A stretch of DNA of 64,000 bases from Cryptomeria japonica. Taxonomy: Eukaryota; Streptophyta; Pinopsida; Cupressales; Cupressaceae. This document shows, in pieces, positions 23,441 to 35,937 of this stretch (position 1 is the first letter of the stretch; every line of letters begins with the position of its first letter). The DNA lies in assembly GCF_030272615.1 (NCBI RefSeq), contig NC_081414.1, forward strand, positions 770,355,653 through 770,419,652. Reading direction: 5' to 3'. Both the position numbers and the translations under genes were made by a program. The notes beneath the pieces were generated by a model. It worked only from the letters and a program-made list of their open reading frames with translations, made no database searches and was not told where the DNA came from.

Positions 23441-25179
23441 ATTGATGGCAACACTTGTAAAAAATGACTAAGTGTTGAGCATTGAACACCAGTTCAAAAA
23501 AATCTCTAAGGCTCTCCCTTAGAAAAATAATTCCACTTATGAATGTTGTACATTTTTCACCATCTCTCTCCCCCTTTGTCAGCAATGCCAAAGATGGGGT
23601 GTTGTCCAAAAATTATATACAAAGATACCTATAAATACCTGAAGATATTAGCATAAGTAGTCTTCAAAAGTCCTAGGTGAGTATCCTACCCACTCTTCAA
23701 GTTGTCTAAAACTATGATAAATGAATTAAATATAGTGGCATGAATTTCTAACTCTCTCAAATTTTATGATGCAGGTCGGGCCATCTCCTTCATAAAGTCT
23801 GCCTTATAACTTAATATGGTGTCCAACTAGGTGGAAATCAGGTTCCAAAGTTTGCCTACTTTCTTCAAATTTTTCTCCTTGTCTACTTGAAGGCTAGAGA
23901 TCTGATCATGTAGGGCTATAATATGTCCTTCAATACTTCTAGTTAATGTTACATTAGGATCAAAGGACTAAGAAATGCTTGCAAGTTTACTTTGGAAAAC
24001 ACCTATCTTCTTATCAATATCTATTGTGAATTTGGGCAAAATTAGGCAAGATTTATACAATTTACCGGTTTCTGACAATGTGTTAGAAGTAATATGCAAT
24101 CTCTTATTTAGTCTCACCCTATCATCCTCAATCATCTTCCAAAATGTTTTTTTTTAACATCCTTAAATTTATCCAAAACTTTTTGTGTAGTTGTCTTCTC
24201 CAAAGAATCAAAACTGGCATTTACATTGTTAATCAATTTTAATAATTTACCAAAGGGGCTACTATTTGAATCTAACTGTACACTAGGGGCAACCTTCTAT
24301 AAAACATCTATAGACATCAAAATTAACTTTTTGTCTTCAGTCTTTGATTTTGCCAGATTTGGACTGGCTTAGGCTTGCACTATAGTTGTGAGCATAAGCT
24401 TTTCAGCAGGAGACATCTTCCCAAGATCAACAGAACCATCAAGATTAATAGGAATTTGAGATGAGGTCCCTATAACTAGAGGAGTAGAAATTGTCAGATC
24501 GGCTATGACTTTACCTTTATCAACCTTAGTAATCTTAGCCTTTGTTGTTTTAGCATCCTTCTTCTCTTCATTATTCGCTTTCTCTGTTGCACCAGTGTTG
24601 CCACTCAGTGCAGTGACAACTTGTTGAATCATAGGGGCTATAGAGCTATCTACCACCAGAGGGGCATCACCAATTTCAACATCAAGTGAAATATTGCCTT
24701 GGTCTTCCAGTTGATCTTTAAGATGAGTTTCAACCTTTTGACTTCCAGAAACAACATGCTTATCATTCGACTGAGATGGTTTAAATGCATCTTTGTACAG
24801 AGAGTCATTCTAAATAATATTTCTCCATATGCCCTCTATTTCTTTCCTCACCTCCTCTACATTTCCAATCATCAATCTATTAATCCTATTTTTACTTCTA
24901 AATTCCTTTTTATTAGCTTCTTCAATTAGCCTCTTAGCTTCACTTTGTGAAACACGGGTGCAAACATTTATTATCTATCTCTCTCTTTCATCTCCCTATC
25001 AATATTGCTTGCAGTCATCCTTCTAGCATCTATCAAACTATACAAGTCTTTTGGAATGGTCTTTTCCAATTCAATTAATGTTTTACTAAAATTATGTAAG
25101 TATAATACAATTGCTTCCTGAACTTTCCTCTTATCCCCTTCATCAAAACTTTCATAACAAACTCCAATATTCTTCAAAT
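23430..25179 (-). pseudogene. NA2 ORF2, C-terminal part
   Basis: Broken minus-strand frames: 24971-25170 (KRKVQEAIVLYLHNFSK, IDARRMTASN), then 24369-24656 (Lys/Thr-rich). Further frames are degraded by many stops down to the polypurine tract. The block NIGVCYESF at 25160 matches NIGKVYDTL in NA3 at 27850. At 25175-25179 the frame meets the NA3 insertion (duplication CAAAT) and resumes at 43124. The protein family is not recognised. The N-terminal pieces and the sister copies supply the case that it is real. Confidence 0.55.
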
Positions 25180-25977
25180 TGTTAGGATTACCATAGATAC
25201 TGAGAGGGGGTGGTGAATCAGTATCTAACTGGTGAATTGAATTTCTTAACTTAAAACATGTAGAACATATTATAACAGTGTACCAGTATGCAAGAAATAA
25301 TATAATAAACAGAATTAAAAGCAACCACATGAAAAGCACAACATAACACAATGATTTAATGAGGAAACCCGGTGTGGGAAAAATCTCAGTGGGATTTGTG
25401 ACCCACAATATTCACGTACCATCTAATAAGAGAATATTACTGCTACAAGAGGGGCCTGCACATGCAGGAAGGCAAACTACCTAGAGCTCACTGCTCAATG
25501 GGAAGTCTCACTGACTTACAATGATGGATTATATAAATCCAGTATCTTATACTACTTCAAAATAACATCTATAATGCCAGATCCAGTACCGGTTTCTGCT
25601 TTGCTTCTTACATACACCCTTAACCTATAATTCGCATAATAGGTCTACCTTATTTCGCTTAAATATATTCTTCTCACTTACTTACAAATGTTCTATAATG
25701 ATCTCTCTTATATAAGAGTCATTTTACAATGATGCCAAGTCGGCTTACAAATATTTTACAATAATAAACAAAATATAATATAACAAAAATCCTATCAGCC
25801 TCTATGTCGGTATGCTTCCTTTCTCTATTGGTGTCAATGGTCTGAGTACCAATGTAGAGTCTGATCTTGCTAGTGCTGGTGTAATACCTTGTCGGTGCCA
25901 TATGATTGTAAGGTTTCAATCAATGACAAAACCTTCAATCACCTACAATGTCTCATTGGAGTGTGCATATGCCAACA
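25180..25977 (-). repeat. NA3 3' LTR
   Basis: About 798 bases, paired with 42323-43118. On the minus strand it begins TGTTGGCATATGCACAC and ends CTAACA. A palindromic TATA region (CTCTTATATAAGAG) lies at 25705-25718 and again at 42846-42859 in the other LTR. The G-run near the inner end is GAGAGGGGGTGGTGAATC here. Confidence 0.9.
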
Positions 25978-26400
25978 ATCTCCCCCTTTGGCATTGATGG
26001 CAACACTCATGAGAAAATTCAAAAGTGTATCCAAAAATTGTAATCCAAAACTGTTTCCAAAAATATGTTACCAAAAATATAAGAACTCCCCCTAAGCAGA
26101 TAAGCCTTCTGCTAGTTATTTTCTCATACTACTACTCCCCCTTTGGCATCAATGACAAAGGTTGTCAAGGTGTCAGTAGAGTTGTAGTCTCAACCTTGTA
26201 ACTAGGTGGTTACAATTTGAAAAAGATCTCCCAAAATCAAGTTTATACTTTCCATAAACTTCTTGTTGTCCTTTATTGATGTCTCTATTCTTTTAACTAT
26301 ACCGGTGAGGTGTTGCATATGTTGTGCCAGTGTTTTCTATCCCTGTACTAGTGCCTCAGATATTTCCTTCCGTAATGATGCTAGATAGTCCAATCTTGGA
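25978..26400 (-). promoter_or_regulatory. NA3 polypurine tract and repeated purine modules
   Basis: The tract CCAAAGGGGGAGAT (minus) at 25978-25991 abuts the 3' LTR. Related purine blocks follow at about 26083-26095 (CTCCCCCTAAGC on plus) and 26135-26155 (CTCCCCCTTTGGCATCAATG on plus). The last copies the tract and its flank. The rest of the interval shows no clear coding. Confidence 0.7.
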
Positions 26401-28620
26401 CTCAGTTTTAGTCACAAATTCTTTTCCTTATTTACTATTCTCTCCTTTTCTATTTCTAACTTAAGTAACTCTTCCTCAAAACTTGTTATCCTTTGTTCAA
26501 AAACTGATAATGAATCAGGTGAGTTAACAAAATTATCAGCAAGTTTATTGATTTCATCCTGTACCTTGCTCATTTTCTTATCTATGTCTACTATCAAAAA
26601 GTTTGTCTTGCAAGTATCTTTATAAAGAGTTTTAAATTCCTTTAATAAGTTACATAGTTCTGGTAGAATTGTCTCAAATTCCCTAGTACACTTCTTTATC
26701 AGATCTTCAAACAATTTTTGCTTTTCAATTTCTACCTTATCCTTCAATTTCTCTTCCTTTATTTGCTCAATAGTCACTGTGTTCTCAGTGATGTATTTAC
26801 ACAAAGTATCAAGTTGTCTTAAAGAATCCTTATTTTTCTATGTTACAGTTAGGAGCTATCACCTTCAAAATTGGGATTGTGTCATCTATAGATTTATAAG
26901 CCCATGAACTACAATCTGTTATCTTTTTGATGGAGTCCAAAAGTATTTCAGTTACATTTGTTGATTTGCAACCTGTTGAGGAGGAACCAACATTCTAAAT
27001 TCTGCCGGTGGAGGAAGTAACCAAGCTTGCAGTGACCTCTGGTAGGTCAATCTATGTTTCCTATTCTGGAGCTTGTTGCTCTACCTGTCTCTCTATTTGT
27101 TGCTTTGTTTTAGTCTCAATCTAAGTCTCTACCTATTGCTCTATGTTATCAACTTCAACTTTCCTTCTAGTATTGTCAATTTTGTCAGTTGCCGGTGACT
27201 CACTAGCCATATCTGTCTTGCCAATTGTTTATTTGTCTATCACAATGTTGACCTTTTGTGTATCAACATCAACTATGTATAATACCTCAGGATTAGGATT
27301 TGTATCCTGTATGTCCATACTCTTATCTGCTGGTTGATCTTCAGTAGTTGTTACCAGTGATGTAATTTTTGGCAGTGGGGATAAGTTATCTTTTACTTTG
27401 ATTCTTGGAGGTCCACCAACCTTTCCTTTTCCTTTGTCTCTCTCCTTCTGGTATACCTTTATTGGTTTGGGGTTCCTGTACTCTTCCTATTTTTCTTTCT
27501 CAACAAGAAATATGTCCCAAGCATTTTTTGTTTCCTCTGTTACTTCATTCACTCTTCCAACCATTAATGCAATATGCTAGTGTGCAGTAGAGAATACTGA
27601 CCGGTTGGCTTCTGCAATTAAGTCATCTATCTCCTTAGGTGAGTTTACTGGGTAAACAACAAGTAACTTTTCAATTTTGATTTTCTTATCAAGCACTACA
27701 ATAGCTTGTCTTCTTGCTTCTAGTTTTTTGAACAATTCATCTAGTAGATCATCTATTACTTTCATTAAGAACTTATAGATGTCCATGTGTAAAATAACAT
27801 TGTTTTCAACTTGTTCTTTGTCATTTATTGACAGTGTATCATAGACCTTTCCTATGTTTTTGAGTTTCCCTTCCTCTGTGATTTCATATAGCAATTTTTC
27901 AAGAGGGGCCATATTTTGTTTAGTCTTCTTCTTCTTTGGTGTCAACTTTTTCTTTGGTATTGTCTTTCTAACTGGAGATCTCACTGCCTGTTGTTTTTGT
28001 CTAGTCCTTCTAAGCAAAGGTGTGGATGCTGGCGAAGGATCCCTTTTCCTTACAACTCTTTTGAAATTTGCAGGCATGTCACTTTTCGAAGAAGTAGCTA
28101 CCGGTGATAGGTGAGTCTCAGGCTGTAGAGTTCCTAACTCATCCTTAGTGATACCAGTTTGTTTTAATATATCTTCTTTAATAGCCTTAGCCTGTCTAGA
28201 ACCTCTTCTCACAACTGCTTCAACCTTTTTCACTCTCTTTTTAGATTGAATTTGTTTTTCTATGGTCTCAGCACTACCAAATACTTCTTCCTTTGGTTCA
28301 TTTGGTGTTTCTAGAAGTGCTTTAGCATAAGTTTCAATTATATGATCATCAGTCTCATAACCCATCTCTATTACCCAAATTGTTCTTGGGATGACTACTT
28401 CCATCCAAATCTCATCCCTTTTTATTACAAAACATATATCATCCTTGTATTTGTTGACAATTTTTTGTGATAGTCTGATTCTTTTGTTCATCCTAACCTT
28501 TAGTGCTTGAAAATAGTCATGAATGTTATTTTCTTTGTTTTCACCCATGTTGTTGAATAGGTCTATTAACTATTTTCCTACCGGTCTATCAAATCCAAGG
28601 TTCTTACTGCCTATACCAGG
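26400..28620 (-). pseudogene. NA3 ORF2, C-terminal two-thirds
   Basis: Continuation of ORF2 after the GYP insertion. A long open piece at 27577-28548 (323 codons) carries MNKRIRLSQKIVNKYKDD, then MEVVIPRTIWVIEMGYET, then a Lys/Arg-rich basic linker with SPVRKTIPKKKL, then a conserved block with LKNIGKVYDTLS and ILHMDIYKF. Another open piece at 26412-26804 (130 codons) is a strong coiled coil. Between them (26805-27576) stops break a Thr/Ser/Val-rich region. Charge and composition suggest a nucleic-acid-binding middle and a multimerising end, but no known domain is evident. NA1 and NA2 have matching blocks in the same order. Confidence 0.65.
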
Positions 28621-29239
28621 TGTAGACACCTAAAATTGTCATGTCTAATTAAATAAATATTTTATTTATTTAATTATTTAATTGATCCCACTCCTCTTTT
28701 AATTAAATGAATCTTTATTTATTTAATTAATTCATTATCCTTTTCTACCTATGACACATGTCATTCATCTCTTAATTCCTACACTACCTACCCTCTAATC
28801 ATAGCTGACCATTTATCTTTTACAACTCTTAATCTTATCCCTCTATTTCATATAGTGTCTTCTATATAAGAGGATACTTCCTTCATTATCAACCCTAATC
28901 AATCTACACACATCCTATGCATTCTATTGAAGCAACCTAGCATTCGAACTTGCATATGCAATCAAGCCTACTTGCAACCACATTTCCGTTCTTTGTTGAG
29001 CTCTTGTACATATAAAATCTGAGAGCAAATATATCAAGCAAGATCAATGGAGATAGAAAGAATGGAGATCCAAACCCTATTGGACATGTGATGGTATGAT
29101 ATTTGTGATTTTATTTGATTTGCATTGTCTTAGGTAATCTTCATATGTTATGGTGGATCTTTATTGTTGTTAGGCTAGGGTTTTGTGGTTGAATTCATTT
29201 AGTCTTTCAATATTGTTGTTTCCACTTTCACCATATACA
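28621..29239 (+). repeat. GYP 5' LTR
   Basis: 619 bases, about 178 shorter than its partner. The difference lies in two places: an AT-rich block of AATTAAATAAAT-type palindromic words near the start, and a short segment near 28790. A clear TATA box (TATATAAG) lies at 28864-28871 and the transcribed part begins shortly after it. Confidence 0.9.
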
Positions 29240-29242
29240 TTT

Positions 29243-29260
29243 TGGCATGCCCCGTGGGAC
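29243..29260 (+). promoter_or_regulatory. GYP primer binding site
   Basis: TGGCATGCCCCGTGGGAC, four bases after the LTR end. It has the TGG start of a tRNA 3'-CCA complement and resembles the TGGCGCC...GTGGG sites of Tat-like plant gypsy elements, but I cannot name the tRNA with confidence. Confidence 0.55.
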
Positions 29261-31804
29261 ATGGATTTTTGTTAGATCTATGTTTTTTGTAGGTTTTTCT
29301 AACCCTATATTGATGTTTTGTAAAACAATTTGGAGAATAACCTTGTGCAGCTAGGGTTTTGGACACAAAATCAAGATCTTGGAGAGATTTGATCTGATCT
29401 TACAAATAGCTAAGAATTTTTGCACCAAATTTTGTTTTCAAGTTGAGGACAGTATTAACAGCTCTCAATCCAAAATTTAGAATTTTTGGAGCACATTTAC
29501 ATTTTCCATGAATTTTTTATGATTTTTCATAAAAAATTAATTTTGAGAGCAAATTAGCAAATTTTTTAAATTTTCTTATATTTTTTAAAATCTCTCTGAT
29601 TTATACATATGATTTGTTCTTTGTAATTTTAATTTTGATGCAAAATATTTCCCTAAAAATTGGATCTTTAAAAATTAGGGTTTTTCCTTATTTTGCTCAG
29701 AGCTCACAAACAGCTTCAAATTTTGGCATCAAATTTTTTTTGCAGGTCAGAATAATTATCAGAGGTGTTCAGTAAAAATTTCAGATTTTTGGATCAAGAT
29801 TTCATTTTATATGAATTTTTTATGATTTTTCATACAAAATTAATTTTGAGAGAAAATTAGTGAATTTTTCTGATTTTCTTACATTTTTGGAAATCTCTCA
29901 GAATTATACATAGGATCTATTCTTTGTGATTTTAAATTTGATGCAAAATCATTCCTCAAAAATTAGATCTTTGAAAATTAGGGTTTTACATTATTTTACT
30001 CATATCTCACAAACTGCTTGTATTTGTTGCAGAAATTTTTTTATGCAAGTTTGGAAGACCATCACGACTCTCTAGTAAAAATTTATGATTTTGTGGATTG
30101 ATTTTTAATTTTATATGAATTTTTTATGATTTTTAATAAAAAATTAATTTTTGGAGCAAATTAGCAATTCTTTTGGATTTTCTTACATTTCTGGAAATCT
30201 TTTGAAATTTTACAATTGGTCTTTTTTAATGATGAATTAGATATTTGAATTGGTCAACAAAACGTATTGTTGAAGGCCCCTATTTCACAAAGTCTTTTGG
30301 ATCTAAAATTTACCTAACTTGTGTGCTTGCAGGAAGGGGTCATCATTTGAAACAAATCCAAACTACTAACAAATCTTTGTTGCAGGACCTTGACAAGGAT
30401 TTTCTTTTGATCTTTATTGTGCGCCTTGTTTTCATAGATTATCAAAAACTTCAATTGGTGCACTAAAATTGAACTAGTGTCCTTTGTGTCTTGGGCAATA
30501 GGCTCTTTTTGCTTAATCTTTAAAAGGCCTGTCTCCCTGTGTGGTCATTAGGACTACTAGTGAGGAGAGAACAACCCAAGTGGTAGTGAAGAAAATCCAT
30601 CCTCTTCCGAACCACTATAAACAACTATATTCATGGTGAAAACTATGGATAACGTGTGCTGATTAGTTCATACCAACACTATGTCTCCCCATAAACCCGT
30701 TTGATCAAATTTATTTGATCAGTTATAGGGTGTAACCCCTTCCGACTGGGAGCCTTCTGTATTTATAGATCTGAAAGTGCCACATGTATGGCCACACGAG
30801 CGGATGCCCTTACTAGCACCTTTTTGTTTTAGAAGCCAAAATCGCTCTAGTTGTTGGGGCAGGAGGTCGGACCTCTAGTAGCGGCCCACACACATACGGT
30901 TCTTAGTAGAGATACAAAGTTTGCCACAGGGATTTTTCATGCGGACTGATGCTTGGCTACCCCAAGAAGTGAGTGCCGAGGGTGGAGCTAGTGGGGTGAA
31001 GCATCTAAGTATCTGCTCTAAATAGCGTAGCCTCGGGGGAAACTCCATGTGGGATTAACATCTATTGTCCTGGCCAGCCATAAGAATTGTGCTTGACTTA
31101 TTTTAAACAATCAAACATTCAAGATCAAACATCAAAACATTGTGTCTTTTGTGTCTTCATGTGTATGCAAAATAATTTTACATCAAACAACACACTTCTC
31201 TTTGAGTCATTTTTGAGTCTAAACACTTGCAAACATCGAGTCCTCATCAACACTGTGTCCTCTTGTCATGAAAAATAGTCAAACAAATTCAAATTTGGTC
31301 ACAACAAACAACTTTGCAAATTGGAAAAATTTACAGTCCAACAAACAAGAGCAATCAGTTTCAGAATTTTTTAGCTTCCTAAGTTATTTCTCTAGATTTT
31401 CATCTAGCATTCAAGCTACCTTTGGGTCTCACAAAGTTCATCATTGCTTTACACCTTACATTACATCCACATTTGTCTAAACCTGAGTCAAAAGGTCACT
31501 TGCTTGTCCTCATCATACTTTGTCAACACACTACATACAACAACATTTTTCTAAGTGGTCCCTCATCAAGGTCTATCACCTTTGGGTCTCATTTGGTCTT
31601 ACTTAGAGTCAAGGTCAACTTACCTCATTAAGAGAAACTATCATCTCTTTGGAAGCCACACCTACTCTACTACATGCATACTTGGTCTTACACTTTGGAT
31701 ATTGCAAGTACACCTCAAATTCATTTACATTCCATCCAACTCTTGGTCTTCCATACTCTTTCCATTTTCATCTAGTCTCTCACATCTTAGTCAAGACCTA
31801 GATC
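29261..31804 (+). other. GYP leader with three tandem repeats and a GC-richer block
   Basis: There is no credible gene. From about 29430 to 30240 a unit of about 300 bases repeats nearly three times (starting near 29430, 29735 and 30037). Each unit carries TGAATTTTTTATGATTTTT and the first two end with an ATTAGGGTTTT block. From 30480 to 31080 the composition changes to a GC-richer, probably structured segment (TAGTAGCGGCCCACACAC near 30878). Leaders of Tat-like elements often hold packaging and dimerisation signals; that role is inferred here. Confidence 0.55.
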
Positions 31805-33317
31805 ATGGTTGAAACCCATTCACAAAAATCTAGGAGAGAAGCTAAAGAGGCTCAAGAGTCCGCAAACATGAGTTCCTATGAATATGAAAATGATATCTTT
31901 TTCAATTTTGATCATACTACATTACCTGACATGGATGCCTATAGAAACATTCTAAATGTTGAGAACATGGACACTACAAACAACAATGATACACATAATA
32001 ACAATATGGACAACTATTCTGCACATTCAGAAGAAGTGGAAGACACCATTATGAATCCCCATTTCAATCGATTGGTTGAGGAAATAATGAGGAGAGATAG
32101 ACAATACTTCTTACAAGTGATGGCACAAAGTGGAGCCAAGATCCCTCATGATTTCGACATGTCTCAAATAATGGAAAATCAACCTTTGCAACAATCTCAC
32201 CATCATCTTTGTTTCACCATCATCTTTGCTTCAAAAACTAGAGGTCCCATACACACATATGGTGCTTGAATCACCATCATGTTTGTTTCAAAAACCAGAG
32301 GTCCCATACACACATGGTCAAGCATATGATACTCACCTTCGCAGACCATTATGGAAGTCTTGTGTAGAAAAATATACTCAATCACATACCAAAGCTCAGG
32401 ATCAACCACCAAAGCAATTGGATATCCAGAGGCAGGCTCCAAATTTGGACACAAGGAAACCCCGCATCAAATTTGGGGGCAACACATTAGAACAAACTCA
32501 TGACATGCCCGTAGAGTATGGTATACATGGACAAAGCAGATATTCCATTCCTCATCATGACTCTATACCAGGTGGTCCATACACATAGCATCACTATAGA
32601 CCTCCTCCATATGAACATGTGTATGATCAATATCATCCATATATACAACATGCCCCTCCTCCACCTAGTGGTTTAAGCATTGGATATGGTCTAAGAAGTT
32701 GATCTCCACCTAAGAACAATTTGGAACAACAAATCAAAGACTTGCAAAATAAAATGGAGGACATAAATACACCAAAGCCAACTTACAAAATGAGAGACAT
32801 ATGTCCCTATCCATTTGACAAAAGCATTCCAATGCCTCCATTCCCTACACACTTTGTGACACCTAAGTTTGATAAGTATAGAGGAAAAGGGGATCCTAAG
32901 GCACATATAAGACTATTTTTCACAGCTTGCATTAAGGTAGTAGCAGAAGAGACATATTTGATGAGATTATTCCCACAAAGCTTAAGTGATCAAGCTATGG
33001 AATGGTTCTCTCAACTCTCACCTGGAATTAAGTCATGGGGTGACTTAGCAAAGGCTTTTATGCAACATTTCTCCTACAACATAGAGACAGACATATCAGT
33101 CACCACCTTGTGCAACACCAAGCAAAAGGATGGAGAGTCTTTTTCATCATTTTTACAAAGATGGAGAAATCTAGCCAGCAGATGCTCTTGTGAAATTCCA
33201 CAAAAACAAATGGTAGAGATGTTCACCCAGAATGTCAACAAAGACATTGGTTATGACTTAAGAAAAGCTTGTTTGTCCACCTTCAAGGACATCATTGAAA
33301 AAGGCTTAGCGACATAA
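31805..33317 (+). pseudogene. GYP gag
   Basis: Two open parts. 31805-32269 is an Asn-rich N-terminus, followed by a duplicated segment of about 65 bases (near 32209 and 32272) and a frameshifted Pro/His/Tyr-rich linker. 32721-33317 is a gypsy gag core with MEWFSQLSPGIKSWGDLAKA at residues about 92-111, FSSFLQRWRNLA and VEMFTQNV. After the stop at 33317 a basic stretch links to the next frame. The protein would assemble the particle; the knuckle region lies in the following frame. Confidence 0.75.
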
Positions 33318-33542
33318 AAGGTCCTAATTGAGCAAGGCATCATCAAAATATTCAAGAAAAACAAAGATGACTTTAAAGGAAAAGATAAGCCAAGATTTTG
33401 GAATAAAAACAAGAACACAATCAATGATGGTGTTGTTGATGCCAATACAGTGCGACCCAAAATCATTTTTTTTTTATCAAGCTCTACAAACAATCAATTG
33501 AATACTCAAACAACTTCCAAATCATGAAGGAAGTACACCCCA

Positions 33543-34934
33543 TTGGGAGAACCACTTGAGTTAGTTTTCAAGAAGCTAGTGGTAAACAAGATAATCACAA
33601 TTCCATGTTTTCCTCCATATGAGCCAAAGGTCAAACCAAATTGGTGCAATGATGATGAATATTGTGAATTTCATAAGAGAAAAGGTCATAAAACAAGAAA
33701 TTGTCATCGACTAAAGAACATCATACAAGATCTTATTGATAGAGGTGACATTGAGATTGAGGGATACTCATCCAACCAAGAACATGAAATGTTTAAGGAA
33801 CCATTCCCAAAGCATGACAAGGAAAAAGCTAAAGCCATAGATGACCAAACCAACTATACCAGAGCATCCTATAACTATGATTCAACTATCAATCACATTT
33901 CGATGGACAATTATATCTCTACGATTATCATCAAGGACAAAACGCCTAAGAATTCTACCCAAAGACCCAAGATTGTTCTAAAAGGCATTGGATCTTCTTC
34001 TGAACCTACCTCTGAATTTAATGTTTCAACTCATCGAGGTAAATTCACTTTGCAAGGTGCTCCAGCCAAAAACACAGCTTCCTCATCAACCAAACCTGAG
34101 TATGACCTTGTAGAACAATTGGGGAAGACACCCACACTTATTTCCATCCTTGAGCATTTACGCATATCCCCCTCACATAAAGCTATTCCTGATAAAATCT
34201 TGAGAGACACTTCTATCCCTACTAATCTGAACGTGGACAAGTTTCAAGCCATGGTGGGATACCTTTCCATTCCACATTCCCTTACATTCACAGAAGCCGA
34301 TGACGCCTCCGTAAGTCAGCCACATAATGCATCGTTACACATTGAAGCTTTCATACACAAACATCAAATAAAACAAGTCCTGATAGATGGAGGAGTAGGT
34401 CTAAACATCTTCACATTGAGCACCATTAAACAATTGGGATATTCTGAAAAAGCTATAAATGCTACAAACAAAATTACCATCAAGGCATATGATGACGAAG
34501 AACGCTCATCCAAGGGCACAATCACCTTACCTCTTAGAGTTGGGCCAATTACTAAAGATTTGGTTTGTCAAGTCCTAGACCTAGATCTCACATACAACAT
34601 ATTATTAGGATGTCCATGGATTCATGAGATGAGCACAATACCATCTACATATCATCGATGGATCAAGTTTCCACACAATGGAGTTGAAGTGACCGTCAAA
34701 GCTGATCCAAATCCATTCATATATTACAATAACCTGCAACCTAGATCAGAAATAACAATCCTAGTCAATCGAGAAGCTATTCCTTCATCAGCATATGTGG
34801 ATCCAGAATCCTTGAAACCTTCTACATCAAAGCAAGTAGAGATCAAAGAAAAGATCAAGATTAAAGACCTGGGATGTGGTGAGTATATATTTCATGTTGA
34901 TCAACTCCCACTATCTCCTAAGGTATTCAGTTGA
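33543..34934 (+). pseudogene. GYP gag C-terminus and aspartic protease
   Basis: 463 open codons. Near the start is a knuckle-like CEFHKRKGHKTRNCHRLKN (residues about 42-60), a form common in Tat-like gag. A linker follows, then a protease of retropepsin type with VLIDGGVGLNIF near residue 280 (DGG where DTG or DSG is usual) and a flap-like region ending in YNILLGCPWIH. The frame ends at 34934 without entering RT. It lies about 220 bases after the gag frame, with one or more frame changes between. Confidence 0.7.
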
Positions 34935-35027
34935 CAAGAACAATCTACAAACAATTTTCAATACCAAGGAACTGGGTATGAACCACCTAGTGTTGCGGCT
35001 ACTAAGTCTGAATGTGAATCTCCTCTA

Positions 35028-35582
35028 GTGGTGCAAGTAGCTCTTGATATCAATAGTCCTAAGAGTGGTTATAGAAAAGAATATATTGAGCGTATCGCCA
35101 GCCCTCTTGATAACTTACATAGCTTTACCATATCATCCACTCATTCCATTTCCACCCCACTTCCAGACTTGGATCAACAAGAGTTACAAAAACCCTTACT
35201 CATTGGGGATCAAAAATCAAGCCTTCAAAAGAAAAATCTAAAAGTCAAAAATAAAGAGAAGTCCTTTAGTCCAAATCAAAATCAAAAGCTATTGGACTCT
35301 GCAAAAATCAAATTCAAGGATAACAATCCTATGAAAGAAAGAGAACAAGAGTTGATCTCCCCTAATATCAAAATAACTAGGGGCAAAAGTTCTAAAAATT
35401 TAAGTAAAAAAGCACACTTGTTGATCCTAAGTCTCCATCATGCTATCCTACTTTCACTTCTTTTCGCAATCACAAGCCTTCATTACTCATCCACTTGTTC
35501 CACACATCCTTTCCCTTCTAGCGATACATCATGGACCTATAAAGGAGCTTCCTTGTGGGACTTTGTTGTCAGGGGTACCTAA
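35028..35582 (+). pseudogene. GYP linker frame after protease
   Basis: 184 open codons, Lys/Ser/Asn-rich, with no RT motif. In related elements this is the protease-RT linker. The end overlaps a hydrophobic stretch (residues about 130-150) that could mimic a membrane segment but is probably degraded sequence. I recognise no domain. Confidence 0.4.
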
Positions 35583-35689
35583 ACTTCTTCAAGTGACACG
35601 TATACGGTCTTGTGTAGTCCACACGCTAGTAATTCTATCTCAGTTCCTTCATCAATGAAGACAGTCTCTCGAGCTACACATCATTCAGT

Positions 35690-35937
35690 CAAGGAACAAC
35701 GCAACTACAATCATAAAGTCAAGCCTTGCACATTTGAGGTAGGTGGCTTGGTTCTTAGAGAAAATCCTAAAAATCAGTAAGACAAACAAAAGAAGGGCAA
35801 GTTCAAACCAAATTGGCTTGGTCCTTACATCATCATAACAGCCGATGGATCCAGTGCATATCAGCTCTCAACCATAGAGGGTGAACCTTTGGAGGATCTT
35901 ATCAACAACATGCACCTTTGCAAGTTTTACACATAGC
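35690..35937 (+). pseudogene. GYP integrase C-terminal stub
   Basis: Reads FEVGGLVLRENPKN, then GKFKPNWLGPYII, then a stretch ending MHLCKFYT and a stop: the end of a gypsy integrase. One internal stop is present. RT, RNase H, the HHCC site and the DDE core, normally 2.5 kb upstream, are absent. The deletion joint lies between about 35583 and 35690. Confidence 0.75.

Noticed and set aside
24699-25026. Hydrophobic plus-strand frames that look like membrane segments
   Set aside because: They are the antisense of charged NA2 ORF2 coding; a Lys/Glu-rich strand often gives a Phe/Leu-rich complement.
35440-35582. Hydrophobic stretch at the end of the GYP linker as an envelope-like protein
   Set aside because: One short segment only, without signal peptide, further membrane spans or a conserved relative in the window.
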